Shown: positions 16,501 to 25,455, counted from the first letter of the stretch. The stretch: DNA of 58,818 bases from SKUL01 sp964487545 (GCA_964487545.1 CAZARI010000017.1:1-58818), one strand, 5' to 3'. The notes: a model not told the origin generated them from the letters alone. Made by a program: numbers and translations.

Positions 16501-17311
16501 GCAAGATGAGATTAACGTGCGTGCATTGGTAGAGGCGTGGCCACGTCAGTATATTACCTTCTCAAACCAAGACTTTGGTACAATCAAAGGTTTGACATTG
16601 ACTTACGACCTACGTCGTACGGGTAATGTTTCGCTTCGAGCAAACTACACCCTTCAGTTTGCTTCGGCTACGGGATCTAACGCCAACTCAGGAATTAACC
16701 TGGCCAATAGTGGCGATCCAGCCCTGCGGGTAATCAGCCCTACCGATAGAGATCAAAGGCACGTGTTTATCGTTTCTCTCGACTACCGGTATCGTGAGGG
16801 AAGTGACTATAACGGCCCAATCATGTTTGGTAGACAAATTCTAGCTAATGCGGGTATGAACGTGGTGGGTAACCTCGGTTCAGGAACACCCTATAGCCAG
16901 CAATCTACCGCAAACGGAGCCGCAGGTATCACATCACTTGGTGGTGGAACCAGCTTGGAAGGTCAGATTAACGGATCCAGAATGGCTTCTCAGTTCACCC
17001 TGAACGTTCAGTTTGATAAGAGCTTTACATTAACACTTAAAAAGAAAGAAGGTGAGAAAGATCGCACGGCAAATCTCAATGTGTACCTTTTGATTAATAA
17101 CCTGCTGAATACTAAAAACATCATTGATGTTTACCGGTTTACTGGAAACCCAGATGATGACGGCTTCCTGCAGGCCAATGAGTTTAGACAGTTAATCGAA
17201 AGCCAGATTGACCCAGAAAGCTTCCGTCAGTTGTATACTTTAAAATCCAATGACCCAGCTCACTTTGGTCTTGCCAGAACTATTCAACTCGGCGTGCGAT
17301 TCGACTTTTAA
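13571..17311 (+). CDS. Very large TonB-dependent receptor-like protein
   Basis: The 1246-residue protein has a signal peptide (cut near FLMAQ), a carboxypeptidase-regulatory-like domain (about 25-115), a plug-like region (about 135-225, including SSIRGARAENTWYYIDGVK) and a very long beta-barrel ending ...QLGVRFDF with a terminal Phe suited to BAM insertion. No SusD gene follows, so it is not a classical glycan pair. Instead it is 27 bases upstream of a giant T9SS-like secreted protein and a PorV-family gene. The ligand is unknown; it may serve as a channel or partner for the secreted protein rather than a nutrient receptor. Confidence 0.85.
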   Translation: MLRKFCLVVTCILSAQFLMAQVGTGSLQGTLTDRETGEPLPFVNVVVMRGDAQIGGGSTDFDGRFNIRPLTPGEYNVVVSAVGYQSVRVTGVVVNVNRITFEDISMEPSTVQMDEFEVIEYSIPLIVKDGGPSGGTVNREDIARMPGRSAVAVAATVGGVQTDSDGESSIRGARAENTWYYIDGVKVRGTTRLPKAAIQEVNVLTGGIPASYGDVTGGVVSITTRGATNTWFGSVDVLSSGFRYGEDSRNNFGLDPYAQTQVEGVISGPLLFRKDSLGNRDRPILGFFLSANYRNEYDPRPSAVGNPYITDEVRERLLNDPIRFNFTDEIGEVGTGVIIQDGVPVLVPPNPVVSGIYNASYLREGDWVIDKARRNASIEGINLSSRLDIATTPNVDLAIGGRFDYNDQNLYTQTATNYANSMLNYRNNSVIQRSQYSIWGRFTQRFKTDENSGIKNAFYSIQADYSNRTVDQFDRNHRDDVFSYGYVGKFIENFTPNYQLNPDTLNGAWIHEGFRATGVDFIPSDVNSDLAAVNSQLFDFYAANGFNINSLSEIRSANGLLNGDPLPNVYNIWNNIGQPSNTYLNYQQSQFRVMATGSVDIGNHAISLGAEYEQLTEREYNLAPRGLWTIARQLTNFHIEEVDYANLIGTDYYQGGTYLTFGRRIGDDQTYFDASLREMLGLPVDGDDYINLDGLDPESLSLDMFSADELLNQGNNYVSYYGYDHTGKKLSGKPSFEDFFNQRGEDGQLTRAIGAFQPNYIAGYIMDKFAFDDIIFNVGVRVDRFDANQYVLKDEYIVGEHYTVGNNPTFSDMDHPSNIGNDFAIYVDRFENPTEILGYRDGDNWFNSQGVPVAEPAILRTSTGITPYLVNRAETGENLSINAFERYKPQVNVMPRISFSFPISDEATFFAHYDILTQRPVGNNRLNPIDYLYMQNRSNVVTNPNLRPTKTTDYELGFQQVLSPSSSLKISAFYRSVQDEINVRALVEAWPRQYITFSNQDFGTIKGLTLTYDLRRTGNVSLRANYTLQFASATGSNANSGINLANSGDPALRVISPTDRDQRHVFIVSLDYRYREGSDYNGPIMFGRQILANAGMNVVGNLGSGTPYSQQSTANGAAGITSLGGGTSLEGQINGSRMASQFTLNVQFDKSFTLTLKKKEGEKDRTANLNVYLLINNLLNTKNIIDVYRFTGNPDDDGFLQANEFRQLIESQIDPESFRQLYTLKSNDPAHFGLARTIQLGVRFDF

Positions 17312-17338
17312 TTGAAATAAAATACAAGTTCAACTACC

Positions 17339-20300
17339 ATGATAAAATCGTTTAAACTACTGTCAGTTTTTGTTTGTACAGCACTTGTTTGCAACGTTGT
17401 AGCTGCAAGAGAAAATGTAGGTAGTAAGAGTAATAACTCAGGTAATGAGGCACCTAAGGCTGCCGGTTGTGCTCCTGGAGTGGAAGTTCGAGAGATGGCA
17501 TTCAATAACGTGAGAACGGTTATTGAAACGCCCGGAACCATGTGGCAGGATCGCGCAAGAGGTCGGGGTGCTTATTTTGTGCCTGCACCACCTCCCGGAG
17601 AAATCGGGCCTTCCTCTATTTTCGCTGGAGCCTTGTGGATGGGTGGGATTGACCCTGCAGGAAACCTGAAGCTTGCAGCCGTTCAGTTTCGCCAGAACGG
17701 AAACGACTTCTGGCCCGGACCGCTAACTACCGATGGCTCGGCCGAGGTGACTGCCGAAGTTTGTGCGCAGTACGATAAACACTTCTACATCACCCGCCAA
17801 ATGGTAGAGCTCCACAGACTCTATTTCCAGCGACTTGCATTCGATGCCGAAAACGGAACCAATACCGTTTCCGACCCGCCGTTTGACCAAGAGCCATACA
17901 GTATTCCAGCAGAGATCAGAGAGTGGCCCGCACACGGTGACCCCGGTGCAGGACAGGATTTCTACCTCGCTCCTTTCCGCGATAATCCGGATGGAAGCGG
18001 AACCCCAGGAGTATATGAGCCGGAACTGGGTGACTACCCTTGGTATGATCTGGAACAAACCGAAGATGACTGTTTGAACCGAAATCGAGATGCGGCCATT
18101 CCATTGTTTGGTGACCAAACATTGTGGTGGGTATTCAACGACAAAGGAAATATTCACACTGAAACCCAAGGTCAGCCGATCGGAATGGAGGTGAAAGCCC
18201 AGGCTTTTGCTTTCAATACCCAAGATGAGATCAACTCGATGACCTTCTATAACTATACCCTGATCAACCGTGGAACACAAACCCTCAATAGCACTTATTT
18301 TGGACAATGGGTTGACCCTGATTTAGGTGGTTCACAGGATGACTACGTGGGATGTGATGTTCAGCGTGGTTTAGGATATGCCTATAACGGAGACAATAAC
18401 GATGAGGACTACCAGGGAGCTATTGGATACGGCATCCAGCCGCCGGCAGTAGGAGTCGACTTCTTTGAAGGTCCTTATCAGGATGCCGACGGAATGGATA
18501 ACCCAGGGCCCAACAAAGACAGCTTGGAAACTTTTATCAGCTATAACGAAGCGGCAGAAGGAAACGGAATTCCTTACGCCGGAATCGGTATTGGATACGG
18601 AGATGGTGTTGTTGACAACGAACGATTCGGAATGCGTCGTTTTGTGTACTATAATAACACGAACCACCCCGTTAACGGAAACCCTGTAAACGCGGAACAC
18701 TATTACAACTTCTTGCGTGGTATCTGGAAAAACGGAGACGTCATGACTTATGGTGGTGAAGGAACCAGTCAAGGTGGAGGTGCTATTCCTGCCCAGTACA
18801 TGTTTCCCGGTGATACCGATCCTGTGCATTGGGGAACTTATGGTGTAAACCCCGGATCTACGGACTGGAGCGAAACGGGCGTAAACAACCCTCCCGGAGA
18901 CCGACGATTTGTACAATCAGCAGGTCCATTTACCCTGGCGCCGGGTGATTTCAATAACATTACTGTAGGTGTGGTTTGGGCGCGTGCTTCGAGCGGAGGC
19001 CCATTTGCATCGGTACAAGCACTGCGCTTGGTTGATGATAAAGCGCAAGCACTGTTTGATAACTGTTTCCGAATTCTTGATGGTCCTGACGCACCCGATC
19101 TGACCGTTCAGGAATTGGATAAAGAGATTATTCTGTATCTGAACAACGATAACCCGACTTCCAACAATTACAGAGAATTGTATGAGGAGTTGGACCCCAC
19201 CATTCCACCTTTTACCATTATTTTAGACGAGGATGGTAATCAATCGGGTGCTGTCCCTAACGATCAGCACTACCGATTTGAAGGTTATAAAATTTATCAG
19301 GCAAGAGACGAAAATGTTGACGTTTCAAACATTAACGATGATTCTCAAGCCAGACTGGCATTTCAGGTTGACATTAGAAACGGAATAACAAAACTGATTA
19401 ACTATGAATACGATCAGGAACTGGAGCTACCCGTGCCCGAACTAATGGTTAATGGCGCAGACGAAGGACTCAGACATTCATTTAGGGTAACAAGAGACCT
19501 TTTTGCCGAAGGCGATGACCGACTGATCAATTTTAAGCGATACTACTTTATTGCGGTTGCCTACGCTTCTAATCAATTCGATGAGTTTGACGTGGTAAGC
19601 GGTACCGGTCAGCAACGTGAATACCTTGCGGGTCGTAAAGGACCGGCCGGTGCTATCCGATCTGTAACTGCCATTCCTCATATTCCGATGCCCGAATTGG
19701 GTGGAACCGTTTACAATGCCACATTTGGACAGACCTTCTCTGTTACCAGAATAGAAGGACAGGGTAACGGCGGAAACGCACTCGATCTGACCCAAGGCAG
19801 TATTGATCAAATCATGTCTGGTCCACCATGGAGAGCAGACCGATTGACTTATAAGCGCGGAAATGCTCCGGTGAGAATTAAAGTGGTAGATCCGCTTAAT
19901 GTGAAACCGGGTAACTTCGAGCTGCGCTTCTTTAACGAAGTGGAATCTATTGTGGATGGTGTACCGCAGTACATCGCCGATATCGATTCTGCCCAGTGGA
20001 AACTGATCAATATAGATAACGGAGAAACGATTTTCTCTGACCGTGCGATTAACTTCGGATTTGAAAAACTCCTTCCCGAATACGGTATTTCAATTGATAT
20101 TGAGCAGTATCACTACAACGTAACCGAAGACAACGAACCGCGTGCCGAGCTGTTGTCATGGGAGGTCGTTTATAACGAGAATATACCTTGGTTGGGTGGA
20201 GTTGAAGATACCGATGATTTCACGCTGCAAAACTGGATTCAGTCGGGCCGATCGGGTGAAGATTATGACGATAACCTATACGGTGGCAGCCCTTGCTACA

Positions 20301-21661
20301 CCTTGCTAGGAGCAGGGGGGGACCCGATTCCCGGGGGCCCAATCGATCCTGGGTTCTTCCGTGACATTCCTCAAGTTGACGAAGAGAAAATCTATTCGAG
20401 CATTGTAAACGGAACCATCGCGCCTTTCCGATTGGTGCGCGGTTATAATTGTGGACCCGCTCCACTGATTACTACCGTGAAAGGTGCAGAAGGAGGAAAC
20501 CCGATGAGATTGCAGCAGTTGAGCGAATTGATGAGCATCGACCTGGTATTTACACCAAACAAGGATCTTTGGACCAGAGTACCGGTTTTTGAAATGCAAT
20601 CTGATCCGCAACTTGCCGAAGGTGGAGCCAGAAAACTTGGACCGCGTGCCGCCGCATCGGTTGATAAAAACGGTAATTCCGATTCGAGCGGATCGACTGA
20701 ACCGAGTGATGATCCAAATCATCCAAACTTTATCAACGCCACTGGTATGGGTTGGTTCCCCGGTTATGCAATTAATGTTGAAACCGGAGAGCGACTAAAC
20801 ATGGCTTTTGGAGAAGACTCTTATCTGGCTGGAGATAACGGCCGAGATATGCTCTGGAATCCTACCGATAGAATCTGGGGTGTGCCCGGAAACGAAGCCA
20901 TCTTCGGAGGACAGCACTACATCTACATCTTCCGCAACAACGCGCGGAATATAGAATCGAGTTCTGATGTAACGGCGGTTCCACAGTATGACTACGGTAA
21001 GTTTGTAAGAGATCACATTGAGGGAACGACTCCGCCACCGATTAACCAGACTTTCTGGAAGAACGCTACGTGGATTATGTCTCCGCTGGCCACACAGCTC
21101 ACCAGCATTGAAGAAGGGCTTATCCCAACCGAAACAACGGTTAAAGTGCGAGTGGCTAAACCTTATGCCAAGTATGCTCCGCTGGTTGATCAGGGTGAGC
21201 TGGATTATGCCGAGTTGGGCTCTGTACTCGACCCGATCAATCCTGACCTTCTGGAGACGAGCGTAAACGACTGGTATCCAATGTATGAATTCTCAATCGA
21301 CGTAGAGCAAACCCTTACCGACTTGCCCGATGTCGCCAAAGAAGCACTTGACCTGATTAATGTAGTGCCTAACCCGTATTATGCATTCAACGAATACGAA
21401 ACGAGCAGAATTGATAATCGTATTAAGTTTGTGAACCTGCCACAGGAATGTACCATCAAGATTTACAACCTGTCCGGAACGCTGATCAGAACGCTCGGTA
21501 AGGATAATACCCTGACCTTTCAGGATTGGGATATGAAAAACGAGGCGAATATTCCTATTGCCAGCGGTGTATACATTGTTCATATCGACGTACCTGACGT
21601 TGGAGAAAAAGTACTGAAGTGGTTTGGCGTGATGCGTCCAACAGACCTACAGAACTTCTAA
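17339..21661 (+). CDS. Giant secreted protein with T9SS-like C-terminal domain
   Basis: The 1440-residue protein has an N-terminal signal peptide (cleavage near NVVAA). Its first third holds the segment FAGALWMGGIDPAGNLKLAA followed by NDFWPGPL, a motif I associate with large Bacteroidota surface proteins. The central part is Asp/Asn/Gly/Tyr-rich and probably beta-sandwich; no catalytic motif is recognised. The last 90 or so residues look like a T9SS type-A sorting domain: VVPNPYYAF, then TIKIYNLSGTLIRTL, then IASGVYIVHIDVP, with a short extra tail after KWFGVMRP. It should be exported through the T9SS to the cell surface. It lies between the big receptor and the PorV-like gene. Confidence 0.8.
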   Translation: MIKSFKLLSVFVCTALVCNVVAARENVGSKSNNSGNEAPKAAGCAPGVEVREMAFNNVRTVIETPGTMWQDRARGRGAYFVPAPPPGEIGPSSIFAGALWMGGIDPAGNLKLAAVQFRQNGNDFWPGPLTTDGSAEVTAEVCAQYDKHFYITRQMVELHRLYFQRLAFDAENGTNTVSDPPFDQEPYSIPAEIREWPAHGDPGAGQDFYLAPFRDNPDGSGTPGVYEPELGDYPWYDLEQTEDDCLNRNRDAAIPLFGDQTLWWVFNDKGNIHTETQGQPIGMEVKAQAFAFNTQDEINSMTFYNYTLINRGTQTLNSTYFGQWVDPDLGGSQDDYVGCDVQRGLGYAYNGDNNDEDYQGAIGYGIQPPAVGVDFFEGPYQDADGMDNPGPNKDSLETFISYNEAAEGNGIPYAGIGIGYGDGVVDNERFGMRRFVYYNNTNHPVNGNPVNAEHYYNFLRGIWKNGDVMTYGGEGTSQGGGAIPAQYMFPGDTDPVHWGTYGVNPGSTDWSETGVNNPPGDRRFVQSAGPFTLAPGDFNNITVGVVWARASSGGPFASVQALRLVDDKAQALFDNCFRILDGPDAPDLTVQELDKEIILYLNNDNPTSNNYRELYEELDPTIPPFTIILDEDGNQSGAVPNDQHYRFEGYKIYQARDENVDVSNINDDSQARLAFQVDIRNGITKLINYEYDQELELPVPELMVNGADEGLRHSFRVTRDLFAEGDDRLINFKRYYFIAVAYASNQFDEFDVVSGTGQQREYLAGRKGPAGAIRSVTAIPHIPMPELGGTVYNATFGQTFSVTRIEGQGNGGNALDLTQGSIDQIMSGPPWRADRLTYKRGNAPVRIKVVDPLNVKPGNFELRFFNEVESIVDGVPQYIADIDSAQWKLINIDNGETIFSDRAINFGFEKLLPEYGISIDIEQYHYNVTEDNEPRAELLSWEVVYNENIPWLGGVEDTDDFTLQNWIQSGRSGEDYDDNLYGGSPCYTLLGAGGDPIPGGPIDPGFFRDIPQVDEEKIYSSIVNGTIAPFRLVRGYNCGPAPLITTVKGAEGGNPMRLQQLSELMSIDLVFTPNKDLWTRVPVFEMQSDPQLAEGGARKLGPRAAASVDKNGNSDSSGSTEPSDDPNHPNFINATGMGWFPGYAINVETGERLNMAFGEDSYLAGDNGRDMLWNPTDRIWGVPGNEAIFGGQHYIYIFRNNARNIESSSDVTAVPQYDYGKFVRDHIEGTTPPPINQTFWKNATWIMSPLATQLTSIEEGLIPTETTVKVRVAKPYAKYAPLVDQGELDYAELGSVLDPINPDLLETSVNDWYPMYEFSIDVEQTLTDLPDVAKEALDLINVVPNPYYAFNEYETSRIDNRIKFVNLPQECTIKIYNLSGTLIRTLGKDNTLTFQDWDMKNEANIPIASGVYIVHIDVPDVGEKVLKWFGVMRPTDLQNF

Positions 21662-21697
21662 ACAAAGAAAGACGAATAGATTAAACCGAAAATAAAG

Positions 21698-22747
21698 ATG
21701 AGAATACAGCTTAGATGCATAGCAGTATCATTGGTGTTGGCTTTAATGGCTCCCGGAGCATTGTTTGCCGGAAACGAAGACCGAGCCGGATCGGCTGGAG
21801 CAGGCTACCTTTTGGTGAACCCCTGGGCCAGAAGTTCAGCCTTAGCCGGTGCACACATGGCCAATGCTCAGGGTGTGGAGTCCACCTACCTGAATGTGGC
21901 AGGGCTAGCTTTCGTTGGTCGTACCGAGTTGATGTTTACACAGACGCTGTATTTACAGGGCTCTGGAATTAGCATTAATGCAATAGGTCTGGCTCAACGG
22001 CTAAACGAGTCGAGCGTTTTGGGAATTTCAGTAAACAACTGGAACTTTGGAAACATCGAACGAACCACTACGAGCCAGCCTGAAGGAGATGGTACGGTTT
22101 TTAAACCAAGCGTACTCACCATTGCTGCATCTTATGCCCGGGCTTTCTCAAATAGTATTTACGGTGGAATTACGCTCCGTGTACTATCGGAGTCGACGGC
22201 CGAAATCAGATCTACTGGTGTCTCATTTGATGCGGGAATTAAGTACATAACCGGTGAAGACGACCGCATCAAAATTGGAATTGCCCTTAAAAACGTTGGT
22301 CCCGAAATGACATACAGTGGTGACGGACTTGCGTTTCAGGCCGAGCCAACAATGGGAACCATGATGACGGTTGAGCATCGTGCTGCCAAGCACGAGCTGC
22401 CATCGCTCGTGGCTATCGGTGGTACCTACGACTTTTTGATCGGTCCGAACCACCGAATTACTCCAGGAGCAACTTTCATTGCTAATTCCTTTACCAGAGA
22501 CAATTTCCTCGGTGGAATCGAATACGCCTTTAGAGAGTTGTTCGCGCTTCGTGCCGGATATCACTATGAAGGTGGTATTACCAAAGATGACGAAAGAATG
22601 ACCGTATTGACCGGATTTCACGCTGGAGCCAGCATCCACGTCCCACTCGGTAAAAATGGATCAGATTTGTCATTCGATTACGGTTACCGGTTTACCAATC
22701 CATTTTCGGGAATTCACTCTATTGGCGTTGCAATTGGTATAAAGTAG
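21698..22747 (+). CDS. PorV/PorQ-family outer-membrane protein
   Basis: The 349-residue protein has a signal peptide (cut near ALFAG). A conserved N-terminal stretch follows (NPWARSSALAGAHMANAQGV, then TYLNVAGLA), typical of the PorV/PorQ (UPF0164-like) barrel family. PorV is the shuttle that takes folded C-terminal-domain cargo from the T9SS translocon to the attachment complex. Because this copy follows a CTD-like protein by 36 bases, it may be a dedicated partner rather than the general PorV. The barrel continues to the C-terminus with alternating hydrophobic strands. Confidence 0.82.
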   Translation: MRIQLRCIAVSLVLALMAPGALFAGNEDRAGSAGAGYLLVNPWARSSALAGAHMANAQGVESTYLNVAGLAFVGRTELMFTQTLYLQGSGISINAIGLAQRLNESSVLGISVNNWNFGNIERTTTSQPEGDGTVFKPSVLTIAASYARAFSNSIYGGITLRVLSESTAEIRSTGVSFDAGIKYITGEDDRIKIGIALKNVGPEMTYSGDGLAFQAEPTMGTMMTVEHRAAKHELPSLVAIGGTYDFLIGPNHRITPGATFIANSFTRDNFLGGIEYAFRELFALRAGYHYEGGITKDDERMTVLTGFHAGASIHVPLGKNGSDLSFDYGYRFTNPFSGIHSIGVAIGIK

Positions 22748-22769
22748 TTCTGCGTCAGTCTTTTTTTAG

Positions 22770-22777
22770 TAATTTTG
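22770..22777 (+). promoter_or_regulatory. Putative greA -7 element
   Basis: TAATTTTG matches the Bacteroidota -7 consensus. It lies between the PorV-like stop and a strong hairpin, so a transcript from here would start near 22783 and carry the hairpin in its leader. No clear -33 TTTG is present. Confidence 0.45.
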
Positions 22778-22781
22778 CATC

Positions 22782-22815
22782 AGAGAAAGCCCCATTTCGG
22801 GGTTTTCTCTTTTTT
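22782..22815 (+). terminator. Strong hairpin with T-run: triad terminator and/or greA leader attenuator
   Basis: A 12-bp stem (22782-22793 with 22799-22810, one G-T pair) closes a 5-base loop and is followed by five Ts. It lies 35 bases past the PorV-like stop and can end the triad transcript. The greA -7 element lies just upstream, so the same structure would also be transcribed at the start of greA mRNA. Confidence 0.85.
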
Positions 22816-22846
22816 ATGATAAAATCCATGGTTTAATTATAAAGCT

Positions 22847-23320
22847 ATGTCTCAAATTAATTATTACACCGCAGAAGGCCTTAAGAAACTAAAGGACGAA
22901 CTGCACCATATACGTACAGTAGAGCGCCCGATGATTTCTCAGCAAATTGGGGAAGCACGTGATAAAGGCGACTTGTCAGAAAATGCCGAATACGATGCTG
23001 CCAAAGAAGCCCAAGGTCTTTTGGAGGCGAAAATAGCCAAGCTGGAGAATCTGATTGCCAATGCTCGAATTGTGGATGAATCGCAAATGGACAGCAGTAA
23101 GGCCTTCATTTTGTCGAAAGTGAAAATCAAAAACCTTCAAAATAACATGGAGGTGGAGTATAAGCTTGTTGCCGAAAGTGAAGCAAATCTGGCGCAGAAA
23201 AAGATTTCTGTCGATTCGCCAATAGGAAAAGCTTTGCTCGGTAAAGAGGTAGGAGATGTGGTAGAAGTAAAAATTCCGGCCGGATTGGTTAAATTTGAAT
23301 TGTTGAACATTTCAAGATAA
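22847..23320 (+). CDS. greA: Transcription elongation factor GreA
   Basis: The 157-residue protein has the GreA coiled coil (about 1-75, with the acidic tip GDLSENAEYDAA) and the C-terminal FKBP-like domain (about 80-157). It enters the RNA polymerase secondary channel and triggers cleavage of backtracked RNA. The length is that expected for the family. The stop overlaps the HIT gene start by one base. A strong hairpin lies in the 5' leader at 22782-22815. Confidence 0.97.
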   Translation: MSQINYYTAEGLKKLKDELHHIRTVERPMISQQIGEARDKGDLSENAEYDAAKEAQGLLEAKIAKLENLIANARIVDESQMDSSKAFILSKVKIKNLQNNMEVEYKLVAESEANLAQKKISVDSPIGKALLGKEVGDVVEVKIPAGLVKFELLNISR

Positions 23321-23709
23321 TGGCCAGTATCTTCACCAAAATCGTTAATGGAGAAATTTCCAGCTATAAAGTAGCAGAGTCCGATCAATACCTGGCCTTT
23401 TTGGATGTGTTCCCGCTGGCTAAAGGTCATGTGTTGGTCATTCCTAAAAAGGAAGTTGATTATATTTTTGACCTTGACGATGAATTACTCAGTGGCCTGC
23501 ACCTGTTTGCCAAACAAGTAGCTCTTAAAATAGAAAAAGTGATTCCATGCAAGAGGATTGGGATGGCGGTAGTGGGTCTTGAAGTGCCCCATACGCACAT
23601 TCATTTAATTCCGATCAACTCTGTTGAAGATATTGACTTCTCACGACCCAAGCTCAAGCTCGCAGAAGAAGAAATGGAGCAAATCGCCGCCGCTATTCGT
23701 AAGGCTTAG
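23320..23709 (+). CDS. HIT-family nucleotide hydrolase
   Basis: The 129-residue protein carries the histidine triad in VPHTHIHLIP near residues 87-96 and the N-terminal IFTKIVNGE segment common to bacterial HIT proteins. It probably hydrolyses an AMP-linked substrate such as adenosine 5'-phosphoramidate. It is one-base coupled to greA. Its 3' end overlaps the convergent ruvC gene by four bases. Confidence 0.93.
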   Translation: MASIFTKIVNGEISSYKVAESDQYLAFLDVFPLAKGHVLVIPKKEVDYIFDLDDELLSGLHLFAKQVALKIEKVIPCKRIGMAVVGLEVPHTHIHLIPINSVEDIDFSRPKLKLAEEEMEQIAAAIRKA

Positions 23710-24263
23710 GATAGTTTTCGGCTCGGATTCTTACCTAAAAAAGCCTCCCATCCCGAATAAGAACTACCTGAAGTTACTGTAGTCGCATTGAAATAATGAC
23801 AAACTGCAGCAGCCAAACCGTCTGTGGCATCCAAGTTTTTAGGAAGATTTTCAATTTTCAATAGGGATTGAAGCATGGCTGCCACCTGTTCTTTGGATGC
23901 ATTTCCATTTCCGGTGATGGCTTGCTTAATCTTTTTGGGTGCGTATTCAGTAAATGGAACCTCACGGCCCATCGCAGCGGCTATGGCAACACCCTGTGCC
24001 CTTCCCAATTTGAGCATACTCTGCACATTCTTTCCGTAAAACGGCGCCTCTATCGCCATTTCGTCGGGTAAGTACGCGTCTATTAACGCAATAACCTGCT
24101 TTTGAATTTCGCGTAGTTTGAGACCGTGATCTTTTAATTTACCCAAATGAAAACTACCCATGCATAATACCTTGATATTTCCATGGCGGGTATCTATTAC
24201 CCCATAGCCCAATATGGTGGTTCCCGGGTCAATTCCTAGAATGATGCGGTCTTTTTTTGACAT
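23706..24263 (-). CDS. ruvC: Holliday junction resolvase RuvC
   Basis: The 185-residue endonuclease cleaves Holliday junctions with RuvAB. The four acidic residues are in place: Asp12 in LGIDPGTT, Glu72 in AIEAPF, and Asp145 and Asp148 in LDATDGLAAA. The C-terminal tail of about 25 residues is longer than in E. coli and Ser/Lys-rich. The gene is alone on the minus strand, between the HIT and GT2 genes. A TACTTTTG -7 element at 24279-24272 would give a very short leader. Confidence 0.96.
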   Translation of the reverse strand: MSKKDRIILGIDPGTTILGYGVIDTRHGNIKVLCMGSFHLGKLKDHGLKLREIQKQVIALIDAYLPDEMAIEAPFYGKNVQSMLKLGRAQGVAIAAAMGREVPFTEYAPKKIKQAITGNGNASKEQVAAMLQSLLKIENLPKNLDATDGLAAAVCHYFNATTVTSGSSYSGWEAFLGKNPSRKLS

Positions 24264-24271
24264 GTCAGAAA

Positions 24272-24279
24272 CAAAAGTA
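24272..24279 (-). promoter_or_regulatory. Putative ruvC -7 element
   Basis: On the minus strand this reads TACTTTTG, matching TAnnTTTG. Transcription would start only a few bases before the ruvC ATG at 24263, giving a nearly leaderless mRNA. No -33 element is clear. Confidence 0.35.
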
Positions 24280-24357
24280 GCAGAATTTGATGCTGCATCG
24301 TAGGCCCTTTAAACGACTTGTACAATTTATTTTCACACTTTTGTTGACTCAGGCATT

Positions 24358-25455
24358 ATGATAACGCTACTCGCCATATCTACGGTTCTTTATGCGGTGT
24401 TGCTTGCGTTTGCCCGAACGGGGTGGCAACGGTTGAGTCGTTTTCATTTAGTTCACCAAACCATTGATTGGCCTTCGATCAGTGTGGTGGTGCCATTCCG
24501 TAATGAAGTTCATCATATTCCTCACCTGATTCGCGATCTGGCGGCTCAGCAGCATTTGCCATTCGAGGTGATTTTGGTCAATGATCACTCGGACGACGAT
24601 TCATTCGACACAGTAGAAACGCTCCTAAAAACCCATTCGGGATTTATATTGCTAACATTACCACCCGGAGAAGAGGGGAAAAAGTCGGCGTTGAACCTCG
24701 GAATTGAAACAGCCAAAGGGAAGTTTATCGCTACGGTGGATGCCGATGTGCGTCTTTCGGAGGGCTGGCTTAAAACGCTGAGTGTATATATTGCTGCGGA
24801 TCAGCCCGATATGTTGATCCTGCCACTGAATGTAATCAACCCGTCTGAGCGATTTATCGGATTTTTTCAGCAGGTCGAGAATTTAGCCATCCAAGCCATT
24901 TCCATGGGCTGTGCAGCTATGAATCGTCCCGTGAGTTGCAACGGTGCCAATCTCGTTTTCCGAAAAGAGGCCTTTATACAATCTGGCGGTTATCAAGCGC
25001 ACACAAGTGTTGCATCCGGTGATGACGTGTTGTTGATGCAACAATTAACACAGCAAGGGTATAGAATTCGGTCCGCATTTGATCCGGAGTTAATTGGCAG
25101 GACTGCTGCTGTCTCAACTTATGCAGAAGCCCTAAATCAAAGGTTGCGCTGGGCTGGTAAGTCGGGTCGAATGCTTGGTTCGGCGGCATCCGTGGCCGGA
25201 TTAATTTTAATGATACATTCGTTAGTTTTACTTTTGTCACTGGTATTTGCCAGCATGCATTTAGCAGTTTGGTTATTGTTTGCACTGAAAATAGTGTTGG
25301 ATGTACTGTTGATAAATTATACAGCACAGCGATATCAGCAGCGTCTGAATGTATTAAAATTGGCGTGGGCAGCAGTTCTGTATGTTGTTGTATTACCAAC
25401 TATAGCGTTGTTGAGCGCGATGTGGAAGCCAGAGTGGAAAGCAAGGAGAATATGA
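24358..25455 (+). CDS. Family 2 glycosyltransferase, membrane-anchored
   Basis: The 365-residue protein has an N-terminal membrane helix, a GT-A domain (about 40-270) and two or three C-terminal helices. Motifs include VPFRNE, the LVNDHSDD acidic site, ATVDADVRLS (the D-x-D equivalent) and QRLRWAGK, like the Q-x-x-R-W of processive GT2 enzymes. It probably transfers a sugar from a nucleotide donor on the cytoplasmic face. The acceptor is unknown. Its stop overlaps the permease start in an ATGA junction. Confidence 0.9.
   Translation: MITLLAISTVLYAVLLAFARTGWQRLSRFHLVHQTIDWPSISVVVPFRNEVHHIPHLIRDLAAQQHLPFEVILVNDHSDDDSFDTVETLLKTHSGFILLTLPPGEEGKKSALNLGIETAKGKFIATVDADVRLSEGWLKTLSVYIAADQPDMLILPLNVINPSERFIGFFQQVENLAIQAISMGCAAMNRPVSCNGANLVFRKEAFIQSGGYQAHTSVASGDDVLLMQQLTQQGYRIRSAFDPELIGRTAAVSTYAEALNQRLRWAGKSGRMLGSAASVAGLILMIHSLVLLLSLVFASMHLAVWLLFALKIVLDVLLINYTAQRYQQRLNVLKLAWAAVLYVVVLPTIALLSAMWKPEWKARRI

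Noticed and set aside
13571..17311. SusC-type glycan receptor
   Set aside because: No SusD-like gene follows and the next gene is a T9SS-like cargo, so a glycan utilisation locus is not supported.
25269..25451. N-terminal extension of the permease frame
   Set aside because: It lies inside the glycosyltransferase gene; the ATG at 25452 with an ATGA overlap is the natural start.
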